Shown in pieces: positions 15,883 through 23,665 of a DNA stretch of 64,000 nucleotides. The stretch comes from Roseiflexus castenholzii DSM 13941 (GTDB lineage Bacteria > Chloroflexota > Chloroflexia > Chloroflexales > Roseiflexaceae). The translations under genes and the position numbers were made by a program. Under the pieces are notes generated by a model. It was given only the letters and a program-made list of their open reading frames with translations, searched no databases and was not told where the DNA came from. Location of the stretch: contig NC_009767.1 in the NCBI RefSeq assembly GCF_000017805.1, forward strand, positions 1,860,001 through 1,924,000, written 5' to 3'. How positions within the stretch are numbered: position 1 is the stretch's first letter; each line of letters begins with the position of its first letter.

Positions 15883-18294
15883 TCACTCCCCCACCAGGAC
15901 GAGTCGATCACCGTCGATGGCGCCGCTCAACCGCATGGGCGCGTCTTCCACTCGCTGCCAGCGTTCCAGGTAGTCGCTGTAGCGGCTGCTCAACACATTG
16001 CCCGATTGTCCGGTCGTGTGCATGAACCGCGACGCGCTCAGATCGCTAAGGTCGATAATCTGGCGGTATGACGGTCCGTTGTATTGCAAGTATGGCTCGG
16101 TGATGCGCACCGGCGCGACATTGACGGTGAAATTGTCGCCGCCGTTGGGGATGCGTCGCTCGAAGACATTGCGCAGCGCCTCCACCTGGCTGAATGGATT
16201 ATGAGGAAAGACTGCCTGGTGAACGCGATCCCAACGCCACTGCGCCGGATCGTTTTCGCCCTGCGCTTTTGCCATCGCCTCCAGCCCCTGCGTCAGCGCC
16301 TTTGCCAGCGTGGTTGCGCAGTCTTCTGTGACAGCAACCGTCGTTACGTTGTCGCACCACTCGTTGTGACCGTCGAGCAACACGGCGCGCAGCGCCATCG
16401 CCGGAAAGTCGCGTCTGGATTGGTACTGGCGGGTGAAGAGATCACGCAGTTCATCGGCAAAGATCGCTTCAATGGCGGCATAGTAGTACCCCTGGTAGAC
16501 GGAGGCAGCCGCGCTATCGCCGCGCATAGCGCCGTCCCAGCCGCGCAGCAGTTCGAGCGCAGCGGCTTCACGCGGTCCGGTTGGCGAAACGGCGAGGAGC
16601 GTCGGCAATAACTCACGCGCCTGCACCGAGACAACGTCACCAAGCATCGCGCGCATATCGGCGACGGTCAACCGATTACCCTGATCGATCATCTCAACGA
16701 TGCGCTGCGCCCGATATGGCGCTGCCCACGAAGTTCCCAGGAGATACGGATAGTCGTCGCCAATCACCCGATTGTTGGCAGTGACGATATAGCCTTGTGG
16801 CGGATTGTAGACGTGGGGCAACTCCTCGAACGGCACGTACCCAGCCCATTCGTATTCGTCGGTCCATCCCGGCACAGGCAACCTCCCATCGCCATTGCGA
16901 CGGATGGGGAGCGCACCTGGGGCATAGTAGCCAATATTGCCCTCGACATCAGCGTAGACGAAGTTCTGCATTGGCGCTTTGTAATCGCGCAGCGCCGTCG
17001 TGAACTCTTCCCAGTTGTGCGCCCGGTTGATATTGAGAAAGGCGCGGATCGTGGCATCCTCCTCGTCGAGCGATGTCCAGCGAAATGCCAGCGTCTCGCC
17101 GGTGCCGGAGGTTACATCGCTGATGATTGGACCATGGCGGGTGATGCGCACCGTCAGCGTCACCGGCTCTGCGTCTTTGACATTGATCGTCTCGTCGATC
17201 AGCGTCACCGGTTCGCGCTTGCCATTGTATTCGACATAATTTTGGGCGTCAATCCGTTCGATATAGAGGTCCTGCACATCAGGACCGGTATTGGTCACAC
17301 CCCAGGCGATCCGCTCATTGTAGCCAATAACGACTGCCGGCAGACCGGGGAAGGTGGCGCCGATGGAATTGATCGCGCCGCCCTGCATATGCGCCAGATA
17401 CCAGATCGAAGGGATGCGGTTGCCGAGATGCGGATCGTTGACCAGCAGCGGCTTGCCGCTCGCGGTGCGCGCGCCGCCGATTACCCAGTTGTTTGAGCCG
17501 GCCAGCCGGTCACCCAATCCAGTCGTCGCATGCACTGTTTCCCAAAGATCGAGCATCGCGCGCGCCGTGTCGGGCTGGATCGCAGCGTCCGGTGGGGTGG
17601 ATGCTGCTGCGGGACGGACCAACGCCGCGTCCGGCAGGATCAACGGTCCATCAGTCGTGTAGGCGGGCATCAGAAAATCGGCGTCCTCCGGTCCAATCTG
17701 CGCAATGAGCAGCGCGCGCATCACCTCATCGTTCCAGTTGCCGCCGAGGTCCCACGCCATCATTTTCGCCCAGACGAGCGAGTCGACCGGTTGCCACGGT
17801 TCAGGCTGAACGCCGAGGATGAGGAATTCCGGCGGCAGTGTCGGATTGGTGGACAGAAAGGCGTTGACACCAGCTGCGTAGGCTTCAAGGATGGCAATAG
17901 TGTTGGCATCGAGCCGTTCAAGGGCGCGGCGCGCAGCGCGCGCCACGCCAAGCGCGCGCAGGAAGCGGTCGGTGTTGAGCGTGGTTGCGCCGAAGACCTC
18001 GGAAAGTCGACCATGACCGATACGGCGCTGCACCTCCATCTGCCAGAGCCGTTCCTGTGCATGAACGAACCCCAACCCGAACGCAGCATCCGTCTCAGTT
18101 GCGCCGGTAATGTGCGCCACGCCATCGCTATCGCGCACAATCGTCACCGGGCCGCTGATCCCGCTGACCCGAATCTCACCGCTTGTCTGTGGCAGCGAGC
18201 GGCGCAACCATAGATACCCGCCGCCAGCGCCAAGCGCGGTCACGATGACCAGGACCAGCACCATCCAGAGAAGCAGGCGTTTCAGCAACCGCAT
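15883..18294 (-). CDS. Penicillin amidase (penicillin/N-acyl-homoserine-lactone acylase) family protein
   Basis: An 803-residue Ntn-hydrolase precursor. A membrane anchor or signal at about 5-27 is followed by the alpha chain, with VTIVRDSDGVAHITG near 50-64 and GFVHAQERLWQME near 75-87. The self-cleavage site is at AGSNNWVIGG, giving Ser267 as the new N-terminal nucleophile of the beta chain; SGKPLLVNDPHL follows, as in the family. Such enzymes hydrolyse side-chain amides of penicillins, N-acyl-homoserine lactones or other amides; the substrate here cannot be told. The gene stands alone, facing away from the accessory region, and its 3' end lies just past the propeller remnant. Confidence 0.9.
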   Translation of the reverse strand: MRLLKRLLLWMVLVLVIVTALGAGGGYLWLRRSLPQTSGEIRVSGISGPVTIVRDSDGVAHITGATETDAAFGLGFVHAQERLWQMEVQRRIGHGRLSEVFGATTLNTDRFLRALGVARAARRALERLDANTIAILEAYAAGVNAFLSTNPTLPPEFLILGVQPEPWQPVDSLVWAKMMAWDLGGNWNDEVMRALLIAQIGPEDADFLMPAYTTDGPLILPDAALVRPAAASTPPDAAIQPDTARAMLDLWETVHATTGLGDRLAGSNNWVIGGARTASGKPLLVNDPHLGNRIPSIWYLAHMQGGAINSIGATFPGLPAVVIGYNERIAWGVTNTGPDVQDLYIERIDAQNYVEYNGKREPVTLIDETINVKDAEPVTLTVRITRHGPIISDVTSGTGETLAFRWTSLDEEDATIRAFLNINRAHNWEEFTTALRDYKAPMQNFVYADVEGNIGYYAPGALPIRRNGDGRLPVPGWTDEYEWAGYVPFEELPHVYNPPQGYIVTANNRVIGDDYPYLLGTSWAAPYRAQRIVEMIDQGNRLTVADMRAMLGDVVSVQARELLPTLLAVSPTGPREAAALELLRGWDGAMRGDSAAASVYQGYYYAAIEAIFADELRDLFTRQYQSRRDFPAMALRAVLLDGHNEWCDNVTTVAVTEDCATTLAKALTQGLEAMAKAQGENDPAQWRWDRVHQAVFPHNPFSQVEALRNVFERRIPNGGDNFTVNVAPVRITEPYLQYNGPSYRQIIDLSDLSASRFMHTTGQSGNVLSSRYSDYLERWQRVEDAPMRLSGAIDGDRLVLVGE

Positions 18295-18424
18295 TGTTGC
18301 CTCACAAACAGTTCAGCATCGAGGGAGATAACCGCGATTATACCATGGGTGAAAGGTTCAAGAGCGGACCGCACGCATGAGCATAGCAGGCTTGCATGGC
18401 GTTGGGATGCGCCGTTTTACCCTC

Positions 18425-18890
18425 ACTCCCTGCCCCGCTCCTCCACGTGGGAGAGGGGCGACCGGCGCCGCGTGTGGGTCCGTCCCCCGGTGGGCGCGTC
18501 GGGATGTGCCATGCTAGTATGCTAGCACAACACATTATTTTACCGCCCCCCCTCGGTGGGCGTGCCGGTGTTCGCGGTCATTGCGCGACCGGCGCAGCCG
18601 GTCGAAGCAATCCCCTCATCCCCTGCCCCGCTCCCGCACGCGGGAGCGGGGCGACCGACGCCGCGTGGGGGTCCGTCCCGCTGAGGGGGCGCCAGTGAGC
18701 GCGCGGGGGGGGGGGCGGTCTGCCCGTCAACCCTCCGCGCGCGGGGGAGCAGGGTGAGGTGTGCGAAGATGCTAAGGTTGTCGCGTCATCAACCCTCCGC
18801 GCATGGGGGGCAGGGAGACTCGCCCGCCGAAACTGCGCCACGCTCATCGTCAACCCTCCGCGTGCGGGAGGCAGGGTGCAGCGTTGAGCC
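18425..18890. repeat. Spacer of degenerate hairpin repeats
   Basis: The 700-base gap 18340-19000 has no gene. It holds two copies, about 190 bases apart, of a segment around CCTGCCCCGCTCC...GGGGCGACCG; the second forms a perfect GCCCCGCTCCCG/CGGGAGCGGGGC hairpin at 18625-18652. Three copies of a TCAACCCTCCGCG...GGGGG motif follow at about 18726, 18788 and 18851. It is extremely GC-rich with runs of G and looks like an accumulation of REP-like debris. Confidence 0.6.
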
Positions 18891-19007
18891 ACCTCACGGT
18901 TGCAGGCGACAGCGCTTCGCGCTCACTTCGGTCGCGCTTGCGCTGCGCCTGAACCGCCCCGTTCGACCGCACGCACCCCGTATGCGGGTGAAGCTTCTTG
19001 CAGGTGA

Positions 19008-19036
19008 TTGACAACGACTCGTTGTCTGACTATAAT
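19008..19036 (+). promoter_or_regulatory. Consensus sigma70 promoter of the toxin-antitoxin operon
   Basis: TTGACA (19008-19013), exactly 17 bases, TATAAT (19031-19036): both hexamers are perfect consensus. It should start transcription near 19043, about 29 bases before the toxin ATG. Confidence 0.88.
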
Positions 19037-19043
19037 CATAGTC
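19010..19043 (+). promoter_or_regulatory. Two operator palindromes in the toxin-antitoxin promoter
   Basis: GACAACGA-C-TCGTTGTC (19010-19026) is a perfect palindrome that fills the spacer and overlaps the -35 box. GACTAT-AATC-ATAGTC (19028-19043) overlaps the -10 box. Two adjacent palindromes fit binding of Phd/YefM antitoxin dimers and autorepression. Confidence 0.7.
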
Positions 19044-19071
19044 AACACGATCGTGGTCTCTAGGAATGGGT

Positions 19072-19395
19072 ATGTCATCGCAGCAACGGTACACGCTGAT
19101 CTATGCTCCTATAACCAAGGAACATCTGCGCTTTATTGACAAGAAGTATTATTCCCTGATCAGAGACACGATCATTGAACGATTATCCCTTGAACCAACC
19201 GAGCAAAATCGTAACCGTAAACCGTTAACCCGACCAGCATTTGAGGAGGCAACCTGGGAATTACGTTTCGGACCAGAGAATACCTTTCGAGTATTTTACG
19301 ACGTCAACACTGACGACCGAAAAGTGTATATCCTGGCGATTGGCATCAAGCTACGGAATACCGTCTACGTTGGAGGAGAGAAAATCACACTATGA
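19072..19395 (+). CDS. RelE/ParE-family toxin
   Basis: A 107-residue basic protein with a RelE/ParE-like fold pattern: an N-terminal YTLIYAPITKEHLRFIDKKY helix pair, the core ATWELRFGPENTFRVFYDV strands and a C-terminal VYILAIGIKLRN strand. Members of the superfamily cleave mRNA on the ribosome or poison gyrase; which one applies is not clear. ATG 19072 is six bases after AGGA; ATG 19066 is too close. The gene precedes its antitoxin and overlaps it by four bases. The coding sequence is markedly less GC-rich than the neighbourhood, as expected of an acquired module. Confidence 0.8.
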   Translation: MSSQQRYTLIYAPITKEHLRFIDKKYYSLIRDTIIERLSLEPTEQNRNRKPLTRPAFEEATWELRFGPENTFRVFYDVNTDDRKVYILAIGIKLRNTVYVGGEKITL

Positions 19396-19682
19396 AAATC
19401 GCATCGGTCGCTGAAGTAAAGGCCAAGTTTAGCGCCTATCTCAAGGCGAGTGAAGAAGAATTGGTGGTGATTACCCGCAATGGCAAGGCGGTTGGCGTTC
19501 TCCTGCCAATTGAGGATGACGATGATCTTGAACGACTAGCCCTTGCGTACTCCAAGCAGTTTCGCTCACTCCTTGACAACGCGCGAAAGGAAATCGCTGC
19601 TGGAAAAGGTATCTCCCATGACGATTTCTGGAACGATAGTGAGCTAGATAGCGAAGAGCCGACAGAAGAACGATCCGAATAG
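19392..19682 (+). CDS. Phd/YefM-family antitoxin
   Basis: A 96-residue acidic protein. The N-terminal half (KIASVAEVKAKFSAYLKAS, then LVVITRNGKAVGVLLPIED) is the standard Phd/YefM DNA-binding and dimerisation fold. The C-terminal half is a charged, presumably flexible toxin-neutralising tail ending in SEEPTEERSE. Its ATG overlaps the toxin TGA (ATGA), giving translational coupling. It is expected to repress the operon through the palindromes at 19010-19043. Confidence 0.85.
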   Translation: MKIASVAEVKAKFSAYLKASEEELVVITRNGKAVGVLLPIEDDDDLERLALAYSKQFRSLLDNARKEIAAGKGISHDDFWNDSELDSEEPTEERSE

Positions 19683-19749
19683 GGTGCATAAACGCGTTTC
19701 TGCACAGTATCATACGTCTCAATGAGAATTTTGTATCCGTTCTGGACTT

Positions 19750-20091
19750 TTGCAAAGTCCTATACTGCTCCCCTGGACAGTCAGACCACCACAGCGCTGG
19801 ACGGTGAAGCGCCGGGTCGCTCTGGTATTGGCGATCCTGCGCGGCGAGACGATTGCGTCCGAGTCCGTCCGCCGCCACGGACTGACCGTCGCCGAGATTG
19901 AGCGGTGGAAAGAGCGCTTCCTCGGTGGCGCCGAGAACGCCCTGCGCAGCCGACCGCTCGACGATGAGGACCTCAAAGACCAGAAGATCAAGCGTCAGCA
20001 GCGCAAGGTCGGCGAGTTGGTGATGGACATCGACATCCTCAAGGAGTCCAGCAAGACAAACCCTTCTCAGCGGCGGATGCGCGACGAGTGA
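19750..20091 (+). CDS. IS3-family transposase OrfA (helix-turn-helix)
   Basis: The frame is open from 19750, but the transposase homology starts near 19800 with WTVKRRVALVLAILRGETIASESVRRHGLTVAEIERWKERFL, a transposase_8-type helix-turn-helix, and continues into a helical leucine-zipper-like region (LKDQKIKRQQRKVGELVMDIDIL). OrfA binds the terminal repeats and is normally fused to OrfB by frameshifting. OrfA itself appears intact, but its partner is broken. Its last four bases overlap the start of orfB. Confidence 0.75.
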   Translation: MQSPILLPWTVRPPQRWTVKRRVALVLAILRGETIASESVRRHGLTVAEIERWKERFLGGAENALRSRPLDDEDLKDQKIKRQQRKVGELVMDIDILKESSKTNPSQRRMRDE

Positions 20092-21113
20092 AGGAGGTGA
20101 CGCCCAAGGCATCCCTCCGCCGTATCTGCCGCGCCTTGGATGTCACGCGTTCCATACTCTATGACGGTGATGGCGTCACTGAACTTGAGGGGGCGCGCTC
20201 GCTGAGCACAAACACGCTCCCGACCCTGTCTCGGCGAGCAATCTGGCGCGCGACCAATCCCTGCTTTCCCGCATCAAGGCGCTGATCGAGGAGTTCCCGA
20301 CCTGCGGTTGCCGCCGTATCTGTGCGCTGCTGCGCACGCGCGACCAGCCGGTGATCAATCGCACGAAGGTCCATTGACTGATGCGCGAGCAGCGCTGGTT
20401 GATCACCCAACGCTCAACCGGTCCAAAACCGCGGGCGGAGAAGTCGCGCTCGCATACCGAGCGCTCAAACGAGCGTTGGGCGATGGACATCACGCACGTT
20501 TCGTGCGGCGCCGACGGCTAGGGGCGTCTCGTGGCCGTGATTGATTGCCACGACCGGGGATCGTCGGCTGGGAGTTTGCCCTGCGCGGACGGGCACAGGA
20601 AGCGGAACGGGCGTCGGAGATGGACTGTCTGGCGCGCTTTGGTACGCTGCGACCGACAGGCGACACACCAGTTCTGCGTAGCGATAACGGGCTGGTGTTT
20701 CTGAGCCGGCGCTTCCGTGGGGCCTGCACGTTCTATCGGCTCAGCCAGGAGTGCATCACGCCCTATACACCAGCGCAGAACGGGCTGATCGCGCGCTTCT
20801 TTCGGAGCTGCAAAGAGGAATGCGTCTGGCGGCACAGCGTCACAAGCGTCGCAGAGGCCCGTCGAGCGGCGCGAACGTGGCTGGAGTGGTACAACCGCGA
20901 GCGGCCACACCACGCCTTGGACTGCCTGAGTCCGCAAGAGTATCGAGCCAAGCCGCTGCCGCTGGCGTCTGACCCGCCAGTTCAGAGCTTGCGAGCGGCG
21001 TAGCTCGGGAGCGAAGCGGACGAGCGCGTCCGCTCGCAAGATCGCGGCGAAGCCGCGCCAAACCACCGGCTCGGTAGGACCCGAAAGTGGTTTGACAAAT
21101 GGGGGGCATTACA
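19761..21113 (+). mobile_element. Decayed IS3-family insertion sequence, about 1.35 kb
   Basis: Imperfect terminal inverted repeats are visible: the left end 19761-19789 (TATACTGC...GTCAGACCAC) and the right end 21087-21113 (on the minus strand TGTAATGCCCCCC...GTCAAACCAC). Inside lie an orfA and a fragmented orfB with a DDE integrase core. Multiple stops and frameshifts show that it is dead. No target-site duplication is evident. Confidence 0.75.
20088..21003 (+). pseudogene. Broken IS3-family transposase OrfB (integrase core)
   Basis: Pieces of one transposase are spread over three frames. The N terminus MKEVTPKASLRRICRALDVTRS ends by frameshift near 20165-20195, and the sequence resumes as LLSRIKALIEEFPTCGCRRI in another frame. 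Two in-frame stops follow, TGA 20375-20377 (before LMREQRW) and TAG 20519-20521 (before GRLVAVID), both at positions where Trp would fit. A single-base loss near 20554-20558 then shifts into GIVGWEFALRG. The rest carries the DDE core (VLRSDNGLVF, then TPYTPAQNGLIARFFRSCKEE) and the C-terminal WYNRERPHHALD. It cannot make a full enzyme. Confidence 0.85.
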
Positions 21114-21159
21114 ACCTACTTAACTACACCTGTAGTATTAAGGGGGTAAAGGAGAGGGT

Positions 21160-21280
21160 CCGGTCTGCCCGCGCGAGGGGCAAGACACTGCCGCGCCGCC
21201 GAACTGGATCGGCGGGAGGACTTGCCGCTATCAGACCATACCCTATCGCTCTAATGGTCTAACGAGGTAAGTCCTTCTCT
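21160..21280 (+). ncRNA. Candidate structured RNA between the IS remnant and the tmRNA region
   Basis: Three nested or adjacent helices can be drawn. GTCT-GCCC pairs with GGGC-A-AGAC (21163-21186). CCGCCGA pairs with TCGGCGG (21196-21215, loop ACTGGA). AGGACTTGCC (21217-21226) pairs with GGTAAGTCCT (21266-21275) and encloses a second perfect helix AGACCAT/ATGGTCT (21233-21260). The one imperfect pair is G-U if the + strand is transcribed but C-A otherwise, favouring a + strand RNA. No known family is recognised. The gap 21114-21413 has no protein gene. Confidence 0.4.
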
Positions 21281-21413
21281 ACGGGAATGGAGCGGGGAGG
21301 TTGTGTCGTCGCTGGCGTGTTACGATCTGTCTGCTCATGCAAGATGCGGCCGCGTTGCACTCTCCTGCACGAGCAGATTAAGTCAGAGAGCATAGATTGC
21401 CTGCCGTTATGCA

Positions 21414-21566
21414 TCACGATGGCGCCTTAGCGCGAAACGTATACACGGCAAGACCGATCAGCACAACGACCGCAAGCCCGACAGAGATGCGCGGGTCCAG
21501 CATTGCCGTAAAGAGGACCAGAACCGCCGCCAGGCTTTCGATTATTCCTTCCGTCTTGCTCCTCAT
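21414..21566 (-). CDS. Small membrane protein, 50 aa
   Basis: Start ATG 21566 is preceded by AAAGGAG with ideal spacing, and the frame stops at 21414. The peptide MRSKTEGIIESLAAVLVLFTAMLDP starts with a basic segment and has two hydrophobic helices separated by DPRIS, then ends KAPS. Two short helices of this kind are common in uncharacterised small membrane proteins. No function can be assigned. It lies alone between the candidate RNA and the tmRNA gene. Confidence 0.6.
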   Translation of the reverse strand: MRSKTEGIIESLAAVLVLFTAMLDPRISVGLAVVVLIGLAVYTFRAKAPS

Positions 21567-21835
21567 CGTATGCTCCTTTGTGCGCTGCGCCGTTTGGCGT
21601 TGACAGCTCGGATGCGCGCAGGCTGCCAACATACTCCCCTTCGCACCGCGCTTTCCGAAGCCTGATTGTCGGCGCCCGACATCGAACGCGAGCAATCATA
21701 GCATCGTCGAGCGTAAGCGCAGGTTAGATATAAAATAACACGACGAGCCTTTCCAGGTGTAAAACATCGTGTCTCTTGCGTAATCATTCATCAACCGACG
21801 TTAGTGGCATGCGAATACAAGAACAGCGGGCATTC

Positions 21836-21863
21836 AAAAACCCGCTCCCGACAAGGGAGCGGG
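21836..21863 (-). terminator. Rho-independent terminator of tmRNA
   Basis: Read on the minus strand: CCCGCTCCC, loop TTGTC, GGGAGCGGG, then TTTTT. A perfect 9-bp GC stem with a U-run, nine bases after the tmRNA CCA end. Confidence 0.92.
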
Positions 21864-21871
21864 TGTCCTTT

Positions 21872-22239
21872 TGGTGGAGATGGGGGGAGTCGAACCCCCG
21901 TCCAGCAAAGTTAGACTCAGGCGTCTACAAGCTTAGTCCGTCGTTTGCTGTCGCTCGCAGTCGCACGGCGGACAGAGCGACTTTTGAGCCATCCTGCTCA
22001 TCTTAGCCCGGCGTTGCAGGCATTCGCCGGGAGCGCCCCGACTTGCTGACGCTCGATCTTACTCCATCGGGGTGAGAGCAAGGGAGCGGGCTGCTGTTTT
22101 CTTAGGCAGCCAGAGCCATCGCCGGCTTGAAGGCGACGACTTTGTTGTTGTTGGCAGTTATGCCGTTGCCCCTTTAACGAGACTGGGCGGCTCGGCTTGC
22201 AACCTGAGACATCCTTCCCTGTCGAGACCAGTCATCCCC
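21872..22239 (-). ncRNA. ssrA: Transfer-messenger RNA
   Basis: The 3' end carries GGGGGTTCGACTCCCCCCAT followed by CTCCACCA, a tRNA-like T-arm and acceptor with encoded CCA; the 5' end begins GGGGATGACTGGTCTCGACA, which pairs with it. Total length is about 368 nt. The resume codon and tag reading frame run from 22155 to 22102 and encode ANNNKVVAFKPAMALAA before TAA, ending in the ALAA-type degron recognised by ClpXP. clpX and clpP are encoded 1.5 kb downstream. tmRNA with SmpB rescues stalled ribosomes. Confidence 0.97.
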
Positions 22240-22252
22240 AAACGTATGCAAT

Positions 22253-22281
22253 ATTATACCAAAAGGGAAGAGGAGTGTAAA
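22253..22281 (-). promoter_or_regulatory. Promoter of ssrA
   Basis: On the minus strand TTTACA (22281-22276), 17 bases, TATAAT (22258-22253). The mature 5' end at 22239 is 13 bases beyond the -10 box, so a few leader bases would be removed. Confidence 0.8.
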
Positions 22282-22291
22282 GGAATATGCG

Positions 22292-22639
22292 TTAGAACAT
22301 TGTTAGTGTCTCAGCGCCACGACGCTCCTCGTAGAAGAGACGCAAACGCTTCCGGCTGCGACCAGCGCGCAGGGATGGACACCTGCTCCGCCAACCGGAA
22401 ATCCTCTTCAGTCCAGACAATCTTGCCTCTTTACAAAACTGCCTCCATACTCTAAATAGTGTTGGAATGAGCGGGTTGTAACTACCACGCACCATTAGCG
22501 GATAGCCCGCATTTGAGATGACATCAGCACGAAACTCAACCGATGGAGAATGATCCTCGTCATTTTGCCATACAATATCGCCTTCTATCCGCTTTGTGTT
22601 GTCGTTGAGAATGTCCTGAAACTCTTTGTTCGTTAGCAT
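22292..22639 (-). pseudogene. Internally deleted or frameshifted hypothetical gene, low GC
   Basis: ATG 22639 follows GGAG eight bases upstream and gives MLTNKEFQDILNDNTKRIEG followed by an acidic beta-rich stretch to MVRGSYNPLIPTL. Directly after this the frame continues FRVWRQFCKEARL and then degrades into basic residues. I recall small uncharacterised bacterial proteins (DUF6978-like) where SYNPLIPxLSYAL and a terminal VWxQFCxEA motif are about 50 residues apart, so an in-frame deletion would explain this one. A further frame after 22440 (KIVWTEEDFRLAEQVSIPAR) looks like part of another gene. The segment is much richer in A+T than its neighbours. The family assignment is weak. Confidence 0.4.
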
Positions 22640-22750
22640 CTTTGATGCTCCATTATCTGCCGAGACATTCGGATTAGAGTCTAAAACTTCTACTGACGCC
22701 ACGACTAATCTGACTTGCTATCACTTCTGTTTGGAATTGACCTGACGTCG

Positions 22751-23647
22751 CTATGCTTCTTTGCGCAGGTATTTTCCGACCAGGAGTTCAACCTGCGCGA
22801 GTTTTTCGGCAGGGATGACGGCAGGGTCGGTGATGATGGCGGTCGCCAGTGCATGGTGCGCCGGGCTGTCGAAGCCATCGCCGATCAGCGGGATAACGCG
22901 CCGCACGACATCCTGTGCCAGCCGCGCGTTTGCCTGGAGGACCTGAACGACCATCTCGACGGTGACGGCGTCGTGCCCCGGATGCCAGCAATCGTAGTCA
23001 GTTACCATTGCCAGCATTGCGTAAGCGATCTCCGCCTCGCGCGCCAGTTTGGCTTCGGGAAGCGCCGTCATACCGATCAGGTGGTGTCCACGGCGCCGGT
23101 TTTCTTCACTTTCCGCAAGCGTGCTGAACTGTGGACCTTCCATGACCACCAGTGTGCCGCCGCGATGCACGGTTGCGCCGGCGGCGCGCGCCGCCTGTTC
23201 CAGGCGATCGGACAACCCGGCGTCAAACGGGCGGTCGAACTGCACGTGCGCCACCAACCCGCCGCCGAAGAAGGTATCGGGGCGATGCCCTTTGGTACGG
23301 TCGTACAACTGGTCAGGAATGACGATGTGCCCGGGAGCGTACTCTTCGCGCAAGCTGCCGACGGCGCTGACCGCAATCAGGTAGCGCACGCCAAGCATGC
23401 GAAAGCCGTACATATTGGCGCGACTCGGGACTTCACTCGGTGAGAGGCGATGACCAACGCCATGGCGTGGCAGAAAGGCGACGCGATACCCTTCGATTGT
23501 GCCGATCACATAGGCGTCGCTTGGTGCGCCGAACGGGGTCTGCAACGTCACACGCTCAACATCGGCGAGACCTTCCATCGCATACAGGCCACTCCCGCCA
23601 ATGACGCCAATTGTTGCGCGCGGTTCCGTCTGTTGCAGTGCGGTCAT
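22751..23647 (-). CDS. mtnP: S-methyl-5'-thioadenosine phosphorylase
   Basis: A 298-residue purine-nucleoside-phosphorylase-family enzyme. It begins with IGVIGGSGLYAMEGL, has the phosphate-binding PRHGVGHRLSPSEVPSRANMY, and carries VVMEGPQFSTLAESE and the base-binding MVTDYDCWHPGHDAVT segment. These are the landmarks of trimeric MTA phosphorylase, which cleaves methylthioadenosine to adenine and methylthioribose-1-phosphate in methionine salvage. Length matches the family. The gene is 18 bases upstream of nothing else in its direction but follows clpX by 18 bases, so it may be the distal gene of tig-clpP-clpX-mtnP. Confidence 0.94.
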   Translation of the reverse strand: MTALQQTEPRATIGVIGGSGLYAMEGLADVERVTLQTPFGAPSDAYVIGTIEGYRVAFLPRHGVGHRLSPSEVPSRANMYGFRMLGVRYLIAVSAVGSLREEYAPGHIVIPDQLYDRTKGHRPDTFFGGGLVAHVQFDRPFDAGLSDRLEQAARAAGATVHRGGTLVVMEGPQFSTLAESEENRRRGHHLIGMTALPEAKLAREAEIAYAMLAMVTDYDCWHPGHDAVTVEMVVQVLQANARLAQDVVRRVIPLIGDGFDSPAHHALATAIITDPAVIPAEKLAQVELLVGKYLRKEA

Positions 23648-23665
23648 CAGTTTCTCCGGGGAACG

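Noticed and set aside
21114..21413. RNase P or SRP RNA as identity of the structured RNA
   Set aside because: The conserved RNase P P4 strings and the SRP GGAAG...AGCAG loop are not present.
21776..22006. 76-codon frame inside the tmRNA region
   Set aside because: It covers the tmRNA terminator and the 3' tRNA-like domain.
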